Positions 7,492 through 14,207 of a stretch of DNA of 18,289 bases are shown here, piece after piece (the first letter of the stretch is position 1; each line of letters opens with the position of its first letter). The notes under the pieces are model-generated. The model did not search any database, had not been told where the DNA came from, and saw nothing but the letters and a program-made list of their open reading frames with translations. The translations under genes and the position numbers were made by a program. Location of the stretch: assembly GCA_003152145.1 (NCBI GenBank), contig PLZL01000407.1, positions 17,193-35,481 on the forward strand, in the 5' to 3' direction. The stretch comes from Limisphaerales bacterium. GTDB lineage: Bacteria > Verrucomicrobiota > Verrucomicrobiae > Limisphaerales > UBA11358.

Positions 7492-7715
7492 TGTCAGAAA
7501 TTGATTTCCATCCGTTGGCAGTAGAAGGTTCAATCCCGCGCGTGGCCGATCTGGATATGCTGGACGGCACGCCGCTTGGGGACATCAAATCCTATGTTCC
7601 CGCATTTGATTCATTCCCGGCAAGCCGAATTGGCTGGTTGAACACCGCCAAAGGTGGGAGCGCAGTGGCTGACTGTCGCTTTGAAGCAACCACCTCCAAA
7701 CGAAAGCGATTATGA
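7491..7715 (+). pseudogene. Truncated TrmO/TsaA C-terminal remnant
   Basis: An open frame of 74 residues whose centre, LAVEGSIPRVADLDMLDGTP followed by LGDIKSYVPAFD, closely matches the C-terminal part of the TsaA-like domain of TrmO (tRNA t6A37 methyltransferase). The first half of that domain is absent; OsmC ends directly upstream and no matching piece is seen in other frames. The SAM-binding N-terminal part would be missing, so it cannot be a working TrmO alone. It is nevertheless stitched in by TGATG upstream and ATGA downstream overlaps, so it may be translated, perhaps only to couple the neighbours. A GTG at 7488 is an alternative start. The tail after IGWLN is basic and ends KRKRL. Confidence 0.8.
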
Positions 7716-8914
7716 AATTTAACGCAACGGTAGTCGGACGGTTCACCCGCAGCTACGCGAAATGGCTCGTGTTGGTCTTGATCGCGGGTTTCGTGATTTA
7801 TCGGGTGAGGTTTGCGCCAATCCCGGTAATTGCGCAACAAGTCACCAACGGTTCCATCGTCGCCGAAGTCATGGGCACCGGCACGCTTGACACGCACTTC
7901 AAGGCGGCGGCCAGCCCGAAAGCGTTTCAAGGCCGGCTGGTGCAAGTGTTGGCGGACCAAAATGACTTTGTGACCAACGGCCAGTTGCTCGCGGTGCTGG
8001 ATGACAGCGAGCAACGCCGTCAGGTGGAAGTGGCGCAGGCTACCTTGAACGCCGCGCAAGCCACCGACCGCCAGGTGCGGGATGATGAAGCGCGGGCGCA
8101 AGCGGTCTTGAAACTGGCGCAGATTGTGTTCAACCGGGACGCCGCCCTGTTCACCAACAAAATTGTTTCCGCCTCCGACTACGACGCCGACGTGGAGCAA
8201 ATGCGCGTGGCGGAATCGGGACTGGCCGTGGCGCAATCGGCCATCGTCGCCGCCGACCGCCAGCAAGTCGTCGCCGATAAACAACTCGCCTATCAGCGGG
8301 AACTTCTGGCCGACACGCTCATCCCCGCGCCGTTCAACGGCCTGGTGATCAAGCGCAATCTCGACCCCGGCGACGTGGTGACGCTCGGCGCGTCCATCCT
8401 CGATCTCGTGGAAACGAACGAGATTTGGGTTTCGGCCTGGGTGGACGAAACGGCGATGGCACCGCTGGCAACCAACCAGCCGGCCCGCGTGGTGTTCCGC
8501 TCCGAGCCGGCCAAATCGTATCCGGGCCGCGTGGCGCGGCTGGGCCGGCAGACGGACACGGAAACCCGCGAGTTTGTGGTGGACGTGTTGGTGCGGGAGT
8601 TGCCCGCCAACTGGACCATCGGCCAGCGCGCTGAAGTTTATATCGAGACGGGCCGGGCCGCGAACGCGCTGGTGTTGCCCGCGAAATTTCTGCTGTGGCG
8701 CGAGGGCCGGTCGGGTGTGCTGGTGAATGATCGTGGCCGGGCACGTTGGCGCGACGTGAAACTCGGACTGCGCGGACACGATGCGGTTGAAATTCTTGCC
8801 GGGCTGACGGCTGGTGAAAAGGTTGTGACACTGGCAGCAGGTGAAAACGCGCTGACATTGGAAGGGCGGCGCGTGCGGGCCACTGTGCCGCCAAACAAAG
8901 TTGCATCGCCATGA
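7712..8914 (+). CDS. HlyD/MacA-like periplasmic adaptor
   Basis: A 400-residue membrane fusion protein anchored by one N-terminal transmembrane segment (about residues 17-31) with no lipobox. The order is barrel-sandwich half (RLVQVLADQNDFVTNGQLLAVLDD), a long Ala/Gln/Glu helical hairpin (about 105-205), return strand LIPAPFNGLVIKRNLDPGD, beta-barrel, and membrane-proximal domain ending in EILAGLTAGEKVV. The next two genes encode an FtsX-like permease and its ATPase, so this is the adaptor of a MacAB-type ABC exporter rather than of an RND pump. Start ATG overlaps the TrmO remnant stop and its own stop overlaps the permease ATG, both ATGA. The outer-membrane partner could be the TolC-like protein of the divergent operon (inference). 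Confidence 0.92.
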   Translation: MKFNATVVGRFTRSYAKWLVLVLIAGFVIYRVRFAPIPVIAQQVTNGSIVAEVMGTGTLDTHFKAAASPKAFQGRLVQVLADQNDFVTNGQLLAVLDDSEQRRQVEVAQATLNAAQATDRQVRDDEARAQAVLKLAQIVFNRDAALFTNKIVSASDYDADVEQMRVAESGLAVAQSAIVAADRQQVVADKQLAYQRELLADTLIPAPFNGLVIKRNLDPGDVVTLGASILDLVETNEIWVSAWVDETAMAPLATNQPARVVFRSEPAKSYPGRVARLGRQTDTETREFVVDVLVRELPANWTIGQRAEVYIETGRAANALVLPAKFLLWREGRSGVLVNDRGRARWRDVKLGLRGHDAVEILAGLTAGEKVVTLAAGENALTLEGRRVRATVPPNKVASP

Positions 8915-10122
8915 ACCTCGCCGCGCAAGACATTCGCCACAACCTTGCCCGCTTCGGCCTGACCGCCTGCGGCATCGGCCTGCTGCTGATGCTCGTGCTC
9001 GGCATGGGCGGCATTTATCGGGGCTTGGTGTATGAAGCCACACTGCTGGTGGACCGCGTGAACGCCGACTTGTGGGTGGTGCAACGCAACACGCGCGGCC
9101 CGTTCGCCGAAGTCTCCTCCGTGCCGGCGAATGTGGAGAACCGGGTGCTGGCCGTGCCCGGCGTGGCGTCGTCGCGGCGGTTTGTGTATTGGACCATCCA
9201 GCGCGAAATCGCCGGCCGGCCACTGCGCCTGGCCATCCAAGGTTTGATCTGGCCTTACGACAACGGCGATTGGCTGCCGCTGGCGGCGGGCCGACCGCTG
9301 GGCCAGGCGCATTATGAAATGGTCGCCGACAACAGCCTCGGCCTACCACTCGGCGAGCGGATTAAATTGGGCAAGGATTTTTACACGGTCGTTGGCGTTA
9401 CTCACGGTATGACGTCCGCCTCCGGCGATGGCATGGCTTTCTTCTCGCTGCCCGACGCGCAGGCAATCCAGTTCGATGAACCGGGTGAAGCCACCCGACT
9501 CCAGCGCAACACCCGCGTCGCGCAATTGCTGGGGCAAGACCTCGGACAGCAACAACCCGGCCTGCTGACCCGCGTGTCCGGCCTCACGGCGAACCTGCCT
9601 GCCATCCTGCCGCCGACGGTCAGCGCGGTGTTGGTGAAGCTGGCGCCTGGCGCGGATGCGCAGGCGGTGATCAACACCATCCAAGGCTGGCCCGACCTGA
9701 CGGTCTATACGAGCGATCAAGAGCGTGATCTGCTGGTGCGCGGATTAGTGGAACGCTCGCGCCGGCAGTTGGGACTTTTCCGGGCCATTCTGGTGGTCGT
9801 TTCCACCATCATCATGACACTCATCCTCTACACGCTCACGCTCGACAAGACGCACGATATCGCGATGCTCAAGCTCATGGGCGCGCGCAACCGGGTCATT
9901 ATCGGCCTGATTTTGCAGCAGGCGCTTTTGCTTGGTGCCATCGGTTACGGTCTGGCGGCGTTGCTCGGTCACTGGCTGTTTCCTTTGTTCCCGCGTCGCG
10001 TCGTCATCACCGCGCCGGATTTCTGGCTGCTGGCGCTGGTCGTCGTGGGCATCGCCGTTTTCGCCAGCCTGTTGGGGATTTGGAAGGCGATGCGCATTTC
10101 GCCCAACACCGTCCTGTCATGA
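8911..10122 (+). CDS. ABC transporter permease, FtsX/MacB type
   Basis: A 403-residue inner-membrane permease. The plan is one N-terminal transmembrane helix (about residues 15-37), a large periplasmic domain of MacB-PCD type (about 40-285), and three C-terminal helices near 288-310, 329-357 and 371-391. The cytoplasmic loop THDIAMLKLMGARNR is the classic FtsX coupling element. MacB itself carries its ATPase on the same chain; here the ATPase is a separate gene, as in LolCDE-like or DevBCA-like systems. The preceding adaptor and a DevC-like topology make DevBCA a good comparison. Overlaps on both sides are ATGA. Confidence 0.92.
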   Translation: MNLAAQDIRHNLARFGLTACGIGLLLMLVLGMGGIYRGLVYEATLLVDRVNADLWVVQRNTRGPFAEVSSVPANVENRVLAVPGVASSRRFVYWTIQREIAGRPLRLAIQGLIWPYDNGDWLPLAAGRPLGQAHYEMVADNSLGLPLGERIKLGKDFYTVVGVTHGMTSASGDGMAFFSLPDAQAIQFDEPGEATRLQRNTRVAQLLGQDLGQQQPGLLTRVSGLTANLPAILPPTVSAVLVKLAPGADAQAVINTIQGWPDLTVYTSDQERDLLVRGLVERSRRQLGLFRAILVVVSTIIMTLILYTLTLDKTHDIAMLKLMGARNRVIIGLILQQALLLGAIGYGLAALLGHWLFPLFPRRVVITAPDFWLLALVVVGIAVFASLLGIWKAMRISPNTVLS

Positions 10123-10868
10123 ACGCCGCCGCCAATTCTACCACGCCCGCGCTGGAAGCCGCCGGCCTGACCAAGATTTACGGCAGCGGCAACACGGAAG
10201 TCGTGGCCATGAATGACGTGACGCTGCGCGTCGAGCGCGGGGAAGTGATCGCGCTGGTGGGACCGAGCGGCGCGGGGAAAACCACGCTGCTCACCGCGCT
10301 GGGCCTCATCAATCCGCCCACTGCCGGGCACATCACGATGGGCGGCGAGCCGGTCATGGACGGGCCGCTCGGCCTGGTCAATCTGGCCGCGTTTCGGCGA
10401 AAACATATTGGCTTTGTGTTTCAAAAGGCGAACTTGATTCCATTTCTGAACGCGGCGCAAAACGTGCAGGTGGCACTGGAGATAAATGATGTCCGTCCCC
10501 GCCTGGCCCGGCAGCGCGCGCTGGAACTGATGGAATATCTTGGCGTGGCCGACCGCGCCAGTCATCTGCCCGACGCGCTTTCCGGGGGACAGCAACAGCG
10601 CGTCGCCGTGGCCCGCGCGCTGGCCAACGAGCCGAGCTTGATTCTGGCCGACGAACCCACCGCCGCGCTGGACGGCCATCGCGGACGCCAGGTGATGGAA
10701 CTGTTCCGCAAAGTGGCGCACGAACGTGGCGCGGGCGTCATCGTTGTGACTCACGACCATCGCGCACTGGACGTGTTCGACCGCGTCGTGGAAATGGAAG
10801 ACGGGCGGTTAAAATCAACGCCGTTAAACGCTTTGAACACCAAAACACAAGAAAGGAAAACAACATGA
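10119..10868 (+). CDS. ABC transporter ATP-binding protein (LolD/MacB-NBD/DevA-like)
   Basis: A 249-residue ATPase for the preceding permease. Walker A is GPSGAGKT (48-55), the Q-loop is [10 protein letters not shown] (99-108), the signature LSGGQ is at 154-158, Walker B is LILADEP (174-180) and the switch His is in VVTHD (H212). The start at 10119 overlaps the permease stop as ATGA. The core domain ends at about MEDGRLK; the last 15 residues (about 235-249) are translated from what looks like the leader and ribosome site of the next gene, so the natural C-terminus may have been shorter. Part of this gene is present again, damaged, at 12643-12724. Confidence 0.95.
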   Translation: MNAAANSTTPALEAAGLTKIYGSGNTEVVAMNDVTLRVERGEVIALVGPSGAGKTTLLTALGLINPPTAGHITMGGEPVMDGPLGLVNLAAFRRKHIGFVFQKANLIPFLNAAQNVQVALEINDVRPRLARQRALELMEYLGVADRASHLPDALSGGQQQRVAVARALANEPSLILADEPTAALDGHRGRQVMELFRKVAHERGAGVIVVTHDHRALDVFDRVVEMEDGRLKSTPLNALNTKTQERKTT

Positions 10869-10870
10869 AA
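10827..10870 (+). repeat. Leader repeat, copy A (paired with 12683-12726)
   Basis: These 44 bases, ending in ATGAAA, recur at 12683-12726 with one mismatch (G10835 against T12691). Both copies carry the same ribosome site AAGGA 7 bases before the ATG of the next gene (DsrE-like here, small redox protein there). Homology stops right after ATGAAA. Confidence 0.9.
10853..10857 (+). promoter_or_regulatory. Ribosome binding site of the DsrE-like gene
   Basis: AAGGA lies 7 bases before the ATG at 10865, within the last codons of the ATPase gene. It is one of the few clear Shine-Dalgarno sites in the window, and is repeated at 12709-12713. Confidence 0.7.
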
Positions 10871-11185
10871 CTCGGCATCCTCATCTCACAAACTGAACCT
10901 GAAACCGTGTTCAACGCGCTGCGTCTCGCCAACTACAGCCTCAAACAGGGCGACACCGTGAAAATCTTCCTCGTCGGCAAGGGCGTGGAACTCGACCAGA
11001 TCAACGACCCGAAATTCAACGTGCGCGAGCAGGCGCAAGCCGTGTTGGATGCGGGCGGACAATTCCTAGCTTGCGGCACCTGTCTAAAACTGCGCCAGTC
11101 GGGTGGGTCGGAGATTTGTCCGCTCTCGACGCTGAAGGACCTCTACGAAATCGTCCGCGACTCGGACAAGGTGATTGCCTTTTGA
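10865..11185 (+). CDS. DsrE/F-like small protein
   Basis: A 106-residue protein of the DsrE/DsrF-like fold. The N-terminus [21 protein letters not shown], the IFLVGKGVE strand and the segment QFLACGTCLKLR are typical. C70 and C73 form a CxxC at the position where family members carry their sulfur-accepting Cys, and C85 is a third. Relatives shuttle persulfide sulfur (DsrE, TusD) or have unknown roles. Next to the lipoyl carrier, DGC and OsmC-like proteins, a thiol or persulfide relay role is reasonable but inferred. It overlaps the ATPase as ATGA and is the last gene of the continuous chain, since 71 bases follow before the next start. Confidence 0.87.
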   Translation: MKLGILISQTEPETVFNALRLANYSLKQGDTVKIFLVGKGVELDQINDPKFNVREQAQAVLDAGGQFLACGTCLKLRQSGGSEICPLSTLKDLYEIVRDSDKVIAF

Positions 11186-11256
11186 AAAGTTTGTATGATG
11201 TGATAAATCAGGGCCGGGGCATTTCTTTTCCACAGCCCGGTCAGCATAGCTTTTGA

Positions 11257-11907
11257 ATGGAGTGCATGACTGACATCTTTAACACGGAAGCGGAGCGATA
11301 CGACGCTTGGTTCGACTCGCCGGAAGGCCGCGTCCTCTTCGAGAACGAAGTCGCGGCCATCCGGCTGTTGTGGCGTGACGAGTTTCGCCCGGCGCTCGAA
11401 GTCGGCGTCGGCACGGGGCGCTTTGCCCAGGCGCTTAGAGTTGAGTTCGGCATTGACCCCGCTGCGGGTGCGCTACATTTAGCCCAGGATCGCGGCATCA
11501 AAGTTAGGCAGGCGCGCGGGGAGGCGCTGCCGTTTCCGGACGCGGCGTTCGGCGGTGTGCTGATAATTGCCACGCTTTGTTTCGCGGGCAACCCGAGCGG
11601 TCTTCTTCAGGAAGCTGCCCGCGTGCTGCGCCCAGAGGGCCGGCTCCTCATCGGCGACATTCCTCGCGATTCACCGTGGGGCAAGTTGTATCAGCGGAAG
11701 AAGCTGGAAGGTCATCCTTTCTATCGGGATGCCCAGTTCTATGCGATGGATGAAGTGGAGAATAACGTGCGCAAGGCAAACCTGTCGTTGGTTGGCTTCG
11801 CTTCAACTCTCATCGAGTCGCAGCCTGAAGCTCCGCGACCCGAACCCGGGCGATTGGGGCAAATTGCCGATGCCGGCTTTGTCTGTCTCCTCGCGCAAAA
11901 GGGCTGA
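11257..11907 (+). CDS. Class I SAM-dependent methyltransferase (Methyltransf_11 type)
   Basis: A 216-residue protein with SAM motif I as LEVGVGTGRF (residues 47-56), the acidic end of the next strand in FGIDPA, and the post-motif helix around AARVLRPEGRLLIGD. This is the UbiE/Methyltransf_11 pattern; the substrate cannot be read from sequence. It lacks the conserved cysteines of arsenite methyltransferase ArsM, so arsenic methylation is not supported. An ATG three codons later (11266) is an alternative start; GGAG at 11259-11262 lies only 3 bases before it. The frame opens directly after an in-frame TGA, so no longer form exists. The 71-base gap upstream has no convincing promoter or terminator. 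Confidence 0.88.
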   Translation: MECMTDIFNTEAERYDAWFDSPEGRVLFENEVAAIRLLWRDEFRPALEVGVGTGRFAQALRVEFGIDPAAGALHLAQDRGIKVRQARGEALPFPDAAFGGVLIIATLCFAGNPSGLLQEAARVLRPEGRLLIGDIPRDSPWGKLYQRKKLEGHPFYRDAQFYAMDEVENNVRKANLSLVGFASTLIESQPEAPRPEPGRLGQIADAGFVCLLAQKG

Positions 11908-11927
11908 ACCTGAACAAGATCACTTTA

Positions 11928-12047
11928 ATGGACACAATGGAATCACCTTCTACAAAAGAGCGGACCGGTCGAACCTGCGGCAAGTCGCGCTACCGCTTTC
12001 TTTGGCACCGCACTGTGCCGATCATTATTTGTCCCGTTGATCCCTGA
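11928..12047 (+). CDS. Possible 39-residue small ORF
   Basis: An ATG at 11928 opens a 39-codon frame ending with TGA at 12045-12047, filling the gap between the two methyltransferase genes. The product is basic in the middle (CGKSRYRFLWHR) and ends hydrophobic with a Cys (TVPIIICPVDP). No good ribosome site precedes it and I recognise no family. It may be chance or a decayed piece of something larger. Confidence 0.2.
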   Translation: MDTMESPSTKERTGRTCGKSRYRFLWHRTVPIIICPVDP

Positions 12048-12051
12048 AACC

Positions 12052-12642
12052 ATGAAACTGCGTGAAAGTGGAATGCCTGAAGAGGCGTATTGGGAAACGC
12101 TGCTGGACGTGGAGTTGATCCTCGACCGGCTGAATGTGGATGCCTCGCTGCGCGATGTCGTGGAACTGGGTTGCGGCTACGGCACGTTCACGCTGCCCGT
12201 GGCGCGGCGCATTTCCGGTGTCATCGAAACCTTCGACATTGAGCAGGCCATGGTGGAACGCACACGGCAACGCGCCGAAGCCGCCGGGCTGCGGAATGTG
12301 CGTTCCCACCTGCGCGACGTGATGAAGGACGGCTTTGGTTGCGCGCCGGAGTCGCAGGACGCCTGTCTCTTGTTCAACATCCTGCATTGTGAAGAGCCGG
12401 TGCGTCTGCTGACCGAGGCGGCGCGCGCCGTGCGTCCCGGCGGTTGGGTGCTCGTTATCCATTGGCGCTATGATCCTGCCACGCCGCGTGGTCCGACGAT
12501 GGATATCCGTCCACGACCGGAGCAAATCCTCGATTTGGCCGTTCGGACTGGCTTGTTGGACCTGGCTGACGAAATCATTAACCTTCCTCCGTGGCATTAT
12601 GGGATGCGACTCCGGCGGAAGCGAAACATTGCGATGGTATGA
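12052..12642 (+). CDS. Class I SAM-dependent methyltransferase, second type
   Basis: A 196-residue methyltransferase starting MKLRESGMPEEAYWETLLDV. Motif I is VVELGCGYGTF (36-46), the acidic strand end is FDIE, and the later motif is AARAVRPGGWVLVIHW. It belongs to a different subgroup from its upstream neighbour; the two share only the generic fold. The ATG at 12052 is chosen because the conserved RESGMPEEAYW start follows at once; a TTG at 12037 would add five residues. The substrate is unknown. Its TGA at 12640-12642 abuts the scar of the damaged ATPase copy, so the original 3' neighbourhood has been rearranged and its last codons could be affected. Confidence 0.88.
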   Translation: MKLRESGMPEEAYWETLLDVELILDRLNVDASLRDVVELGCGYGTFTLPVARRISGVIETFDIEQAMVERTRQRAEAAGLRNVRSHLRDVMKDGFGCAPESQDACLLFNILHCEEPVRLLTEAARAVRPGGWVLVIHWRYDPATPRGPTMDIRPRPEQILDLAVRTGLLDLADEIINLPPWHYGMRLRRKRNIAMV

Positions 12643-12724
12643 CGCGCGCTGGCCAACGAGCCGAACTTGCTTCTGGCCGACGAACGCTTTTAACACCAAA
12701 ACACAAGAAAGGAAAACAACATGA
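12643..12724 (+). pseudogene. Scar of a second copy of the ABC ATPase gene
   Basis: Positions 12643-12685 match 10614-10656 of the ATPase gene at 41 of 43 bases, covering the stretch that encodes the end of the signature helix through Walker B ([16 protein letters not shown]). The match then jumps 173 bases ahead: 12683-12726 matches 10827-10870 with one mismatch. The two matches share AAC, a 3-base microhomology at the junction. This is what remains of a duplicated ATPase gene end after an internal deletion. The surviving leader supplies the ribosome site of the next gene. Confidence 0.9.
12709..12713 (+). promoter_or_regulatory. Ribosome binding site of the small redox protein, derived from the repeat
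   Basis: AAGGA, 7 bases before the ATG at 12721, identical in sequence and spacing to the site before the DsrE-like gene. Confidence 0.7.
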
Positions 12725-12963
12725 AAATACAAATCCTCGGCACCGGCTGCGCCAAGTGCAACGCCCTGACGATGGCCATGGAAAAGGCCGCGCAAACGCT
12801 CGGCCTGCAATACGAACTCGAAAAAGTCACCGACCTGAAACAAATCATGGCGTTTGGCGTGATGATGACGCCCGCCTTGGCGGTGGACGGCAAGGTGAAG
12901 GTGAGCGGCAAAGTGCCGTCGGTGGATGAACTCAAAACCCTGCTGCAATCAGCAAACCAGTGA
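12721..12963 (+). CDS. Small redox-active disulfide protein (ArsE-like position)
   Basis: An 80-residue glutaredoxin/thioredoxin-like protein of the 'redox-active disulfide protein 2' type. The active site GTGCAKC puts C10 and C13 at the end of the first strand, and MMTPALAVDGKV is the cis-proline region and following strand. Length is normal for the family. It lacks a signal, so it is cytoplasmic. Placed ahead of ArsF-like and ArsG-like genes, it sits where ArsE would be in arsEFG operons; ArsE and ArsF are described as the two subunits that reduce nitroaromatic arsenicals. The equation with ArsE is inference. It overlaps the next gene's possible GTG start as GTGA. Confidence 0.85.
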   Translation: MKIQILGTGCAKCNALTMAMEKAAQTLGLQYELEKVTDLKQIMAFGVMMTPALAVDGKVKVSGKVPSVDELKTLLQSANQ

Positions 12964-12986
12964 ACCAACAAACAACAAAACCGATT

Positions 12987-13463
12987 ATGAAAACACCCCT
13001 GAAACTCGCCATTGTGGCCGCACTGGCCGTGGCCGTGGCTGCGGTCGTGACCCTCAAGCAGGACAAGGGCAAAACGCCTGCTGAAACCAACACCGTTGCC
13101 GTGCTGGCAGCCACCAACGCGCCGGCGGAAAACACCAGCAACCAGGCCCCACCCGTCGCCAAACTCCCCAGACTCGTTGATCTCGGGGCGGGCAAGTGCA
13201 TTCCCTGCAAAATGATGGCGCCCGTTCTGGAGGAACTGAAAAAGGAATATGCCGGCAAGATGGAGGTTGAATTCATTGACGTGTGGGAAAATCCCGACGC
13301 CGGGAAGCCATACGGAATTGAAGTCATTCCCACACAGATTTTCTTCGATACCAGTGGCAAGGAACTCTTCCGACACGTCGGCTTCTTCGCCAAGGAAGAC
13401 ATCCTTGGCAAGTGGAAGGAACTGGGGGTGGATGTGACGGCCAAGCCGGCGGCGGGCAAATAA
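12987..13463 (+). CDS. Membrane-anchored thioredoxin-like protein
   Basis: A 158-residue thioredoxin-fold protein with an uncleaved-anchor or signal region (about residues 5-23), a Thr/Ala/Pro linker (about 25-60), and a thioredoxin domain with KCIPCK (C71, C74) and cis-proline P115 in VIPTQ. The CxPC site with Ile resembles periplasmic thioredoxins fed by CcdA-type membrane carriers. The ArsG/CcdA-like gene downstream would be a natural electron supplier or partner (inference). A GTG at 12960, overlapping the previous stop, would add nine residues; ATG 12987 gives the more usual signal start MKTPLKLA. No clear ribosome site precedes either. Confidence 0.88.
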   Translation: MKTPLKLAIVAALAVAVAAVVTLKQDKGKTPAETNTVAVLAATNAPAENTSNQAPPVAKLPRLVDLGAGKCIPCKMMAPVLEELKKEYAGKMEVEFIDVWENPDAGKPYGIEVIPTQIFFDTSGKELFRHVGFFAKEDILGKWKELGVDVTAKPAAGK

Positions 13464-13476
13464 TCCCCGCCCGCGC

Positions 13477-13716
13477 ATGAAACCACGCACCCAACTCCTG
13501 CTGGCCGGCGCCCTGCTGATCGCCCTGACGGCGTGGTCAGCGGCGAGGCGCGGGCCACGTTCCGACTGCGCGTGCCGGAGTGGAGGCGCTTGCTGTCCCT
13601 TCCTGCCCGCGCTGGACGGGATGCGAATGGTCGCCGGGACGAACGGAGCAACGATCAACAGCAACGCCGCCATGCAATCCGTCACAAATCTCACACTTTC
13701 TTCCAAACAACCATAA
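13477..13716 (+). CDS. Small Cys-rich exported or membrane-anchored protein, hypothetical
   Basis: A 79-residue protein with an N-terminal hydrophobic segment (about residues 7-20) followed by CACRSGGACCPF, giving C31, C33, C39 and C40. The rest is Ser/Asn/Thr-rich and probably unstructured. I recognise no family. The cluster of four cysteines just outside the membrane suggests binding of a soft metal(loid) or a thiol partner role (inference). It starts 13 bases after the thioredoxin-like gene and ends 5 bases before the ArsF-like gene, so it is very likely in the same transcript. Confidence 0.6.
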   Translation: MKPRTQLLLAGALLIALTAWSAARRGPRSDCACRSGGACCPFLPALDGMRMVAGTNGATINSNAAMQSVTNLTLSSKQP

Positions 13717-13721
13717 CCACC

Positions 13722-14171
13722 ATGAAACGAAACATTCTTTTGCTCGGACTTTTTTTGATTGTGGCGGCGGTTTCTGCCGTGGCGGCTGACAGTCCCAACC
13801 CCAAGCCGTCCGCGCCCGCCGCGACCAACGCGCCGAGCCAGCAGGTCATCGCGTATTATTTTCACGGCACCGTCCGTTGCGAAACCTGCCTGAAGATTGA
13901 GCAGCAGGCCAAGGCGGTGATCGAGCGGCAGTTCAAGACGGAACTGGACGCGCAGCGGCTGGTGTTCAAACCGGTGAATTACGACCTGCCGGAAAACGCC
14001 CATTTCTTGTTGGACTACAAACTGCCGTGCCCGTCGCTGGTGCTGGTTAAAAACGGCAGGGACGATCAGCGGACGTTGCTCGGCGACACCTGGCAACTGG
14101 TCGAAGATCCGGTGAAGTTCAATGCCTACATCGAAACCGAAGTGAACAAGTTTTTGAGCAACCGAAAATAG
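13722..14171 (+). CDS. arsF: ArsF-like nitroreductase subunit family protein
   Basis: A 149-residue exported or anchored protein with a signal (about residues 1-22), an Ala/Pro linker and a thioredoxin-like domain. The stretch AYYFHGTVRCETCLKIE (C53, C56) is highly characteristic of the ArsF family, and LPCPSLVLVKNG is the strand after the cis-proline. In Shewanella the arsEFG operon was described as converting nitroaromatic arsenicals to aminoaromatic ones (ArsE, ArsF) and exporting them (ArsG). Many homologs lie beside CcdA-like permeases without any tested function, so the activity here is only inferred. It precedes the metallochaperone-like gene by 36 bases. Confidence 0.85.
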   Translation: MKRNILLLGLFLIVAAVSAVAADSPNPKPSAPAATNAPSQQVIAYYFHGTVRCETCLKIEQQAKAVIERQFKTELDAQRLVFKPVNYDLPENAHFLLDYKLPCPSLVLVKNGRDDQRTLLGDTWQLVEDPVKFNAYIETEVNKFLSNRK

Positions 14172-14207
14172 CGGAGAGCCACCGTCATTCCCAATTCCAA
14201 TTGATAC

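Noticed and set aside
7592..9349. Leftward 585-codon open frame
   Set aside because: It is antisense to the adaptor and permease genes, has an Arg/His/Gly-rich composition and no domain; the sense genes have clear motifs.
11186..11256. Possible terminator hairpin (CCGGGGC against GCCCGG around 11214-11240)
   Set aside because: The stem is short and imperfect, the loop is 14 bases and no T-run follows.
11257..11907. Arsenite methyltransferase ArsM
   Set aside because: The conserved arsenic-binding cysteines of ArsM are absent; only generic SAM motifs are seen.
10614..12726. Insertion sequence or composite element bounded by the repeated segment
   Set aside because: The repeat is part of an ATPase gene and leader, with no transposase, terminal inverted repeats or target duplication; duplication plus deletion explains it.
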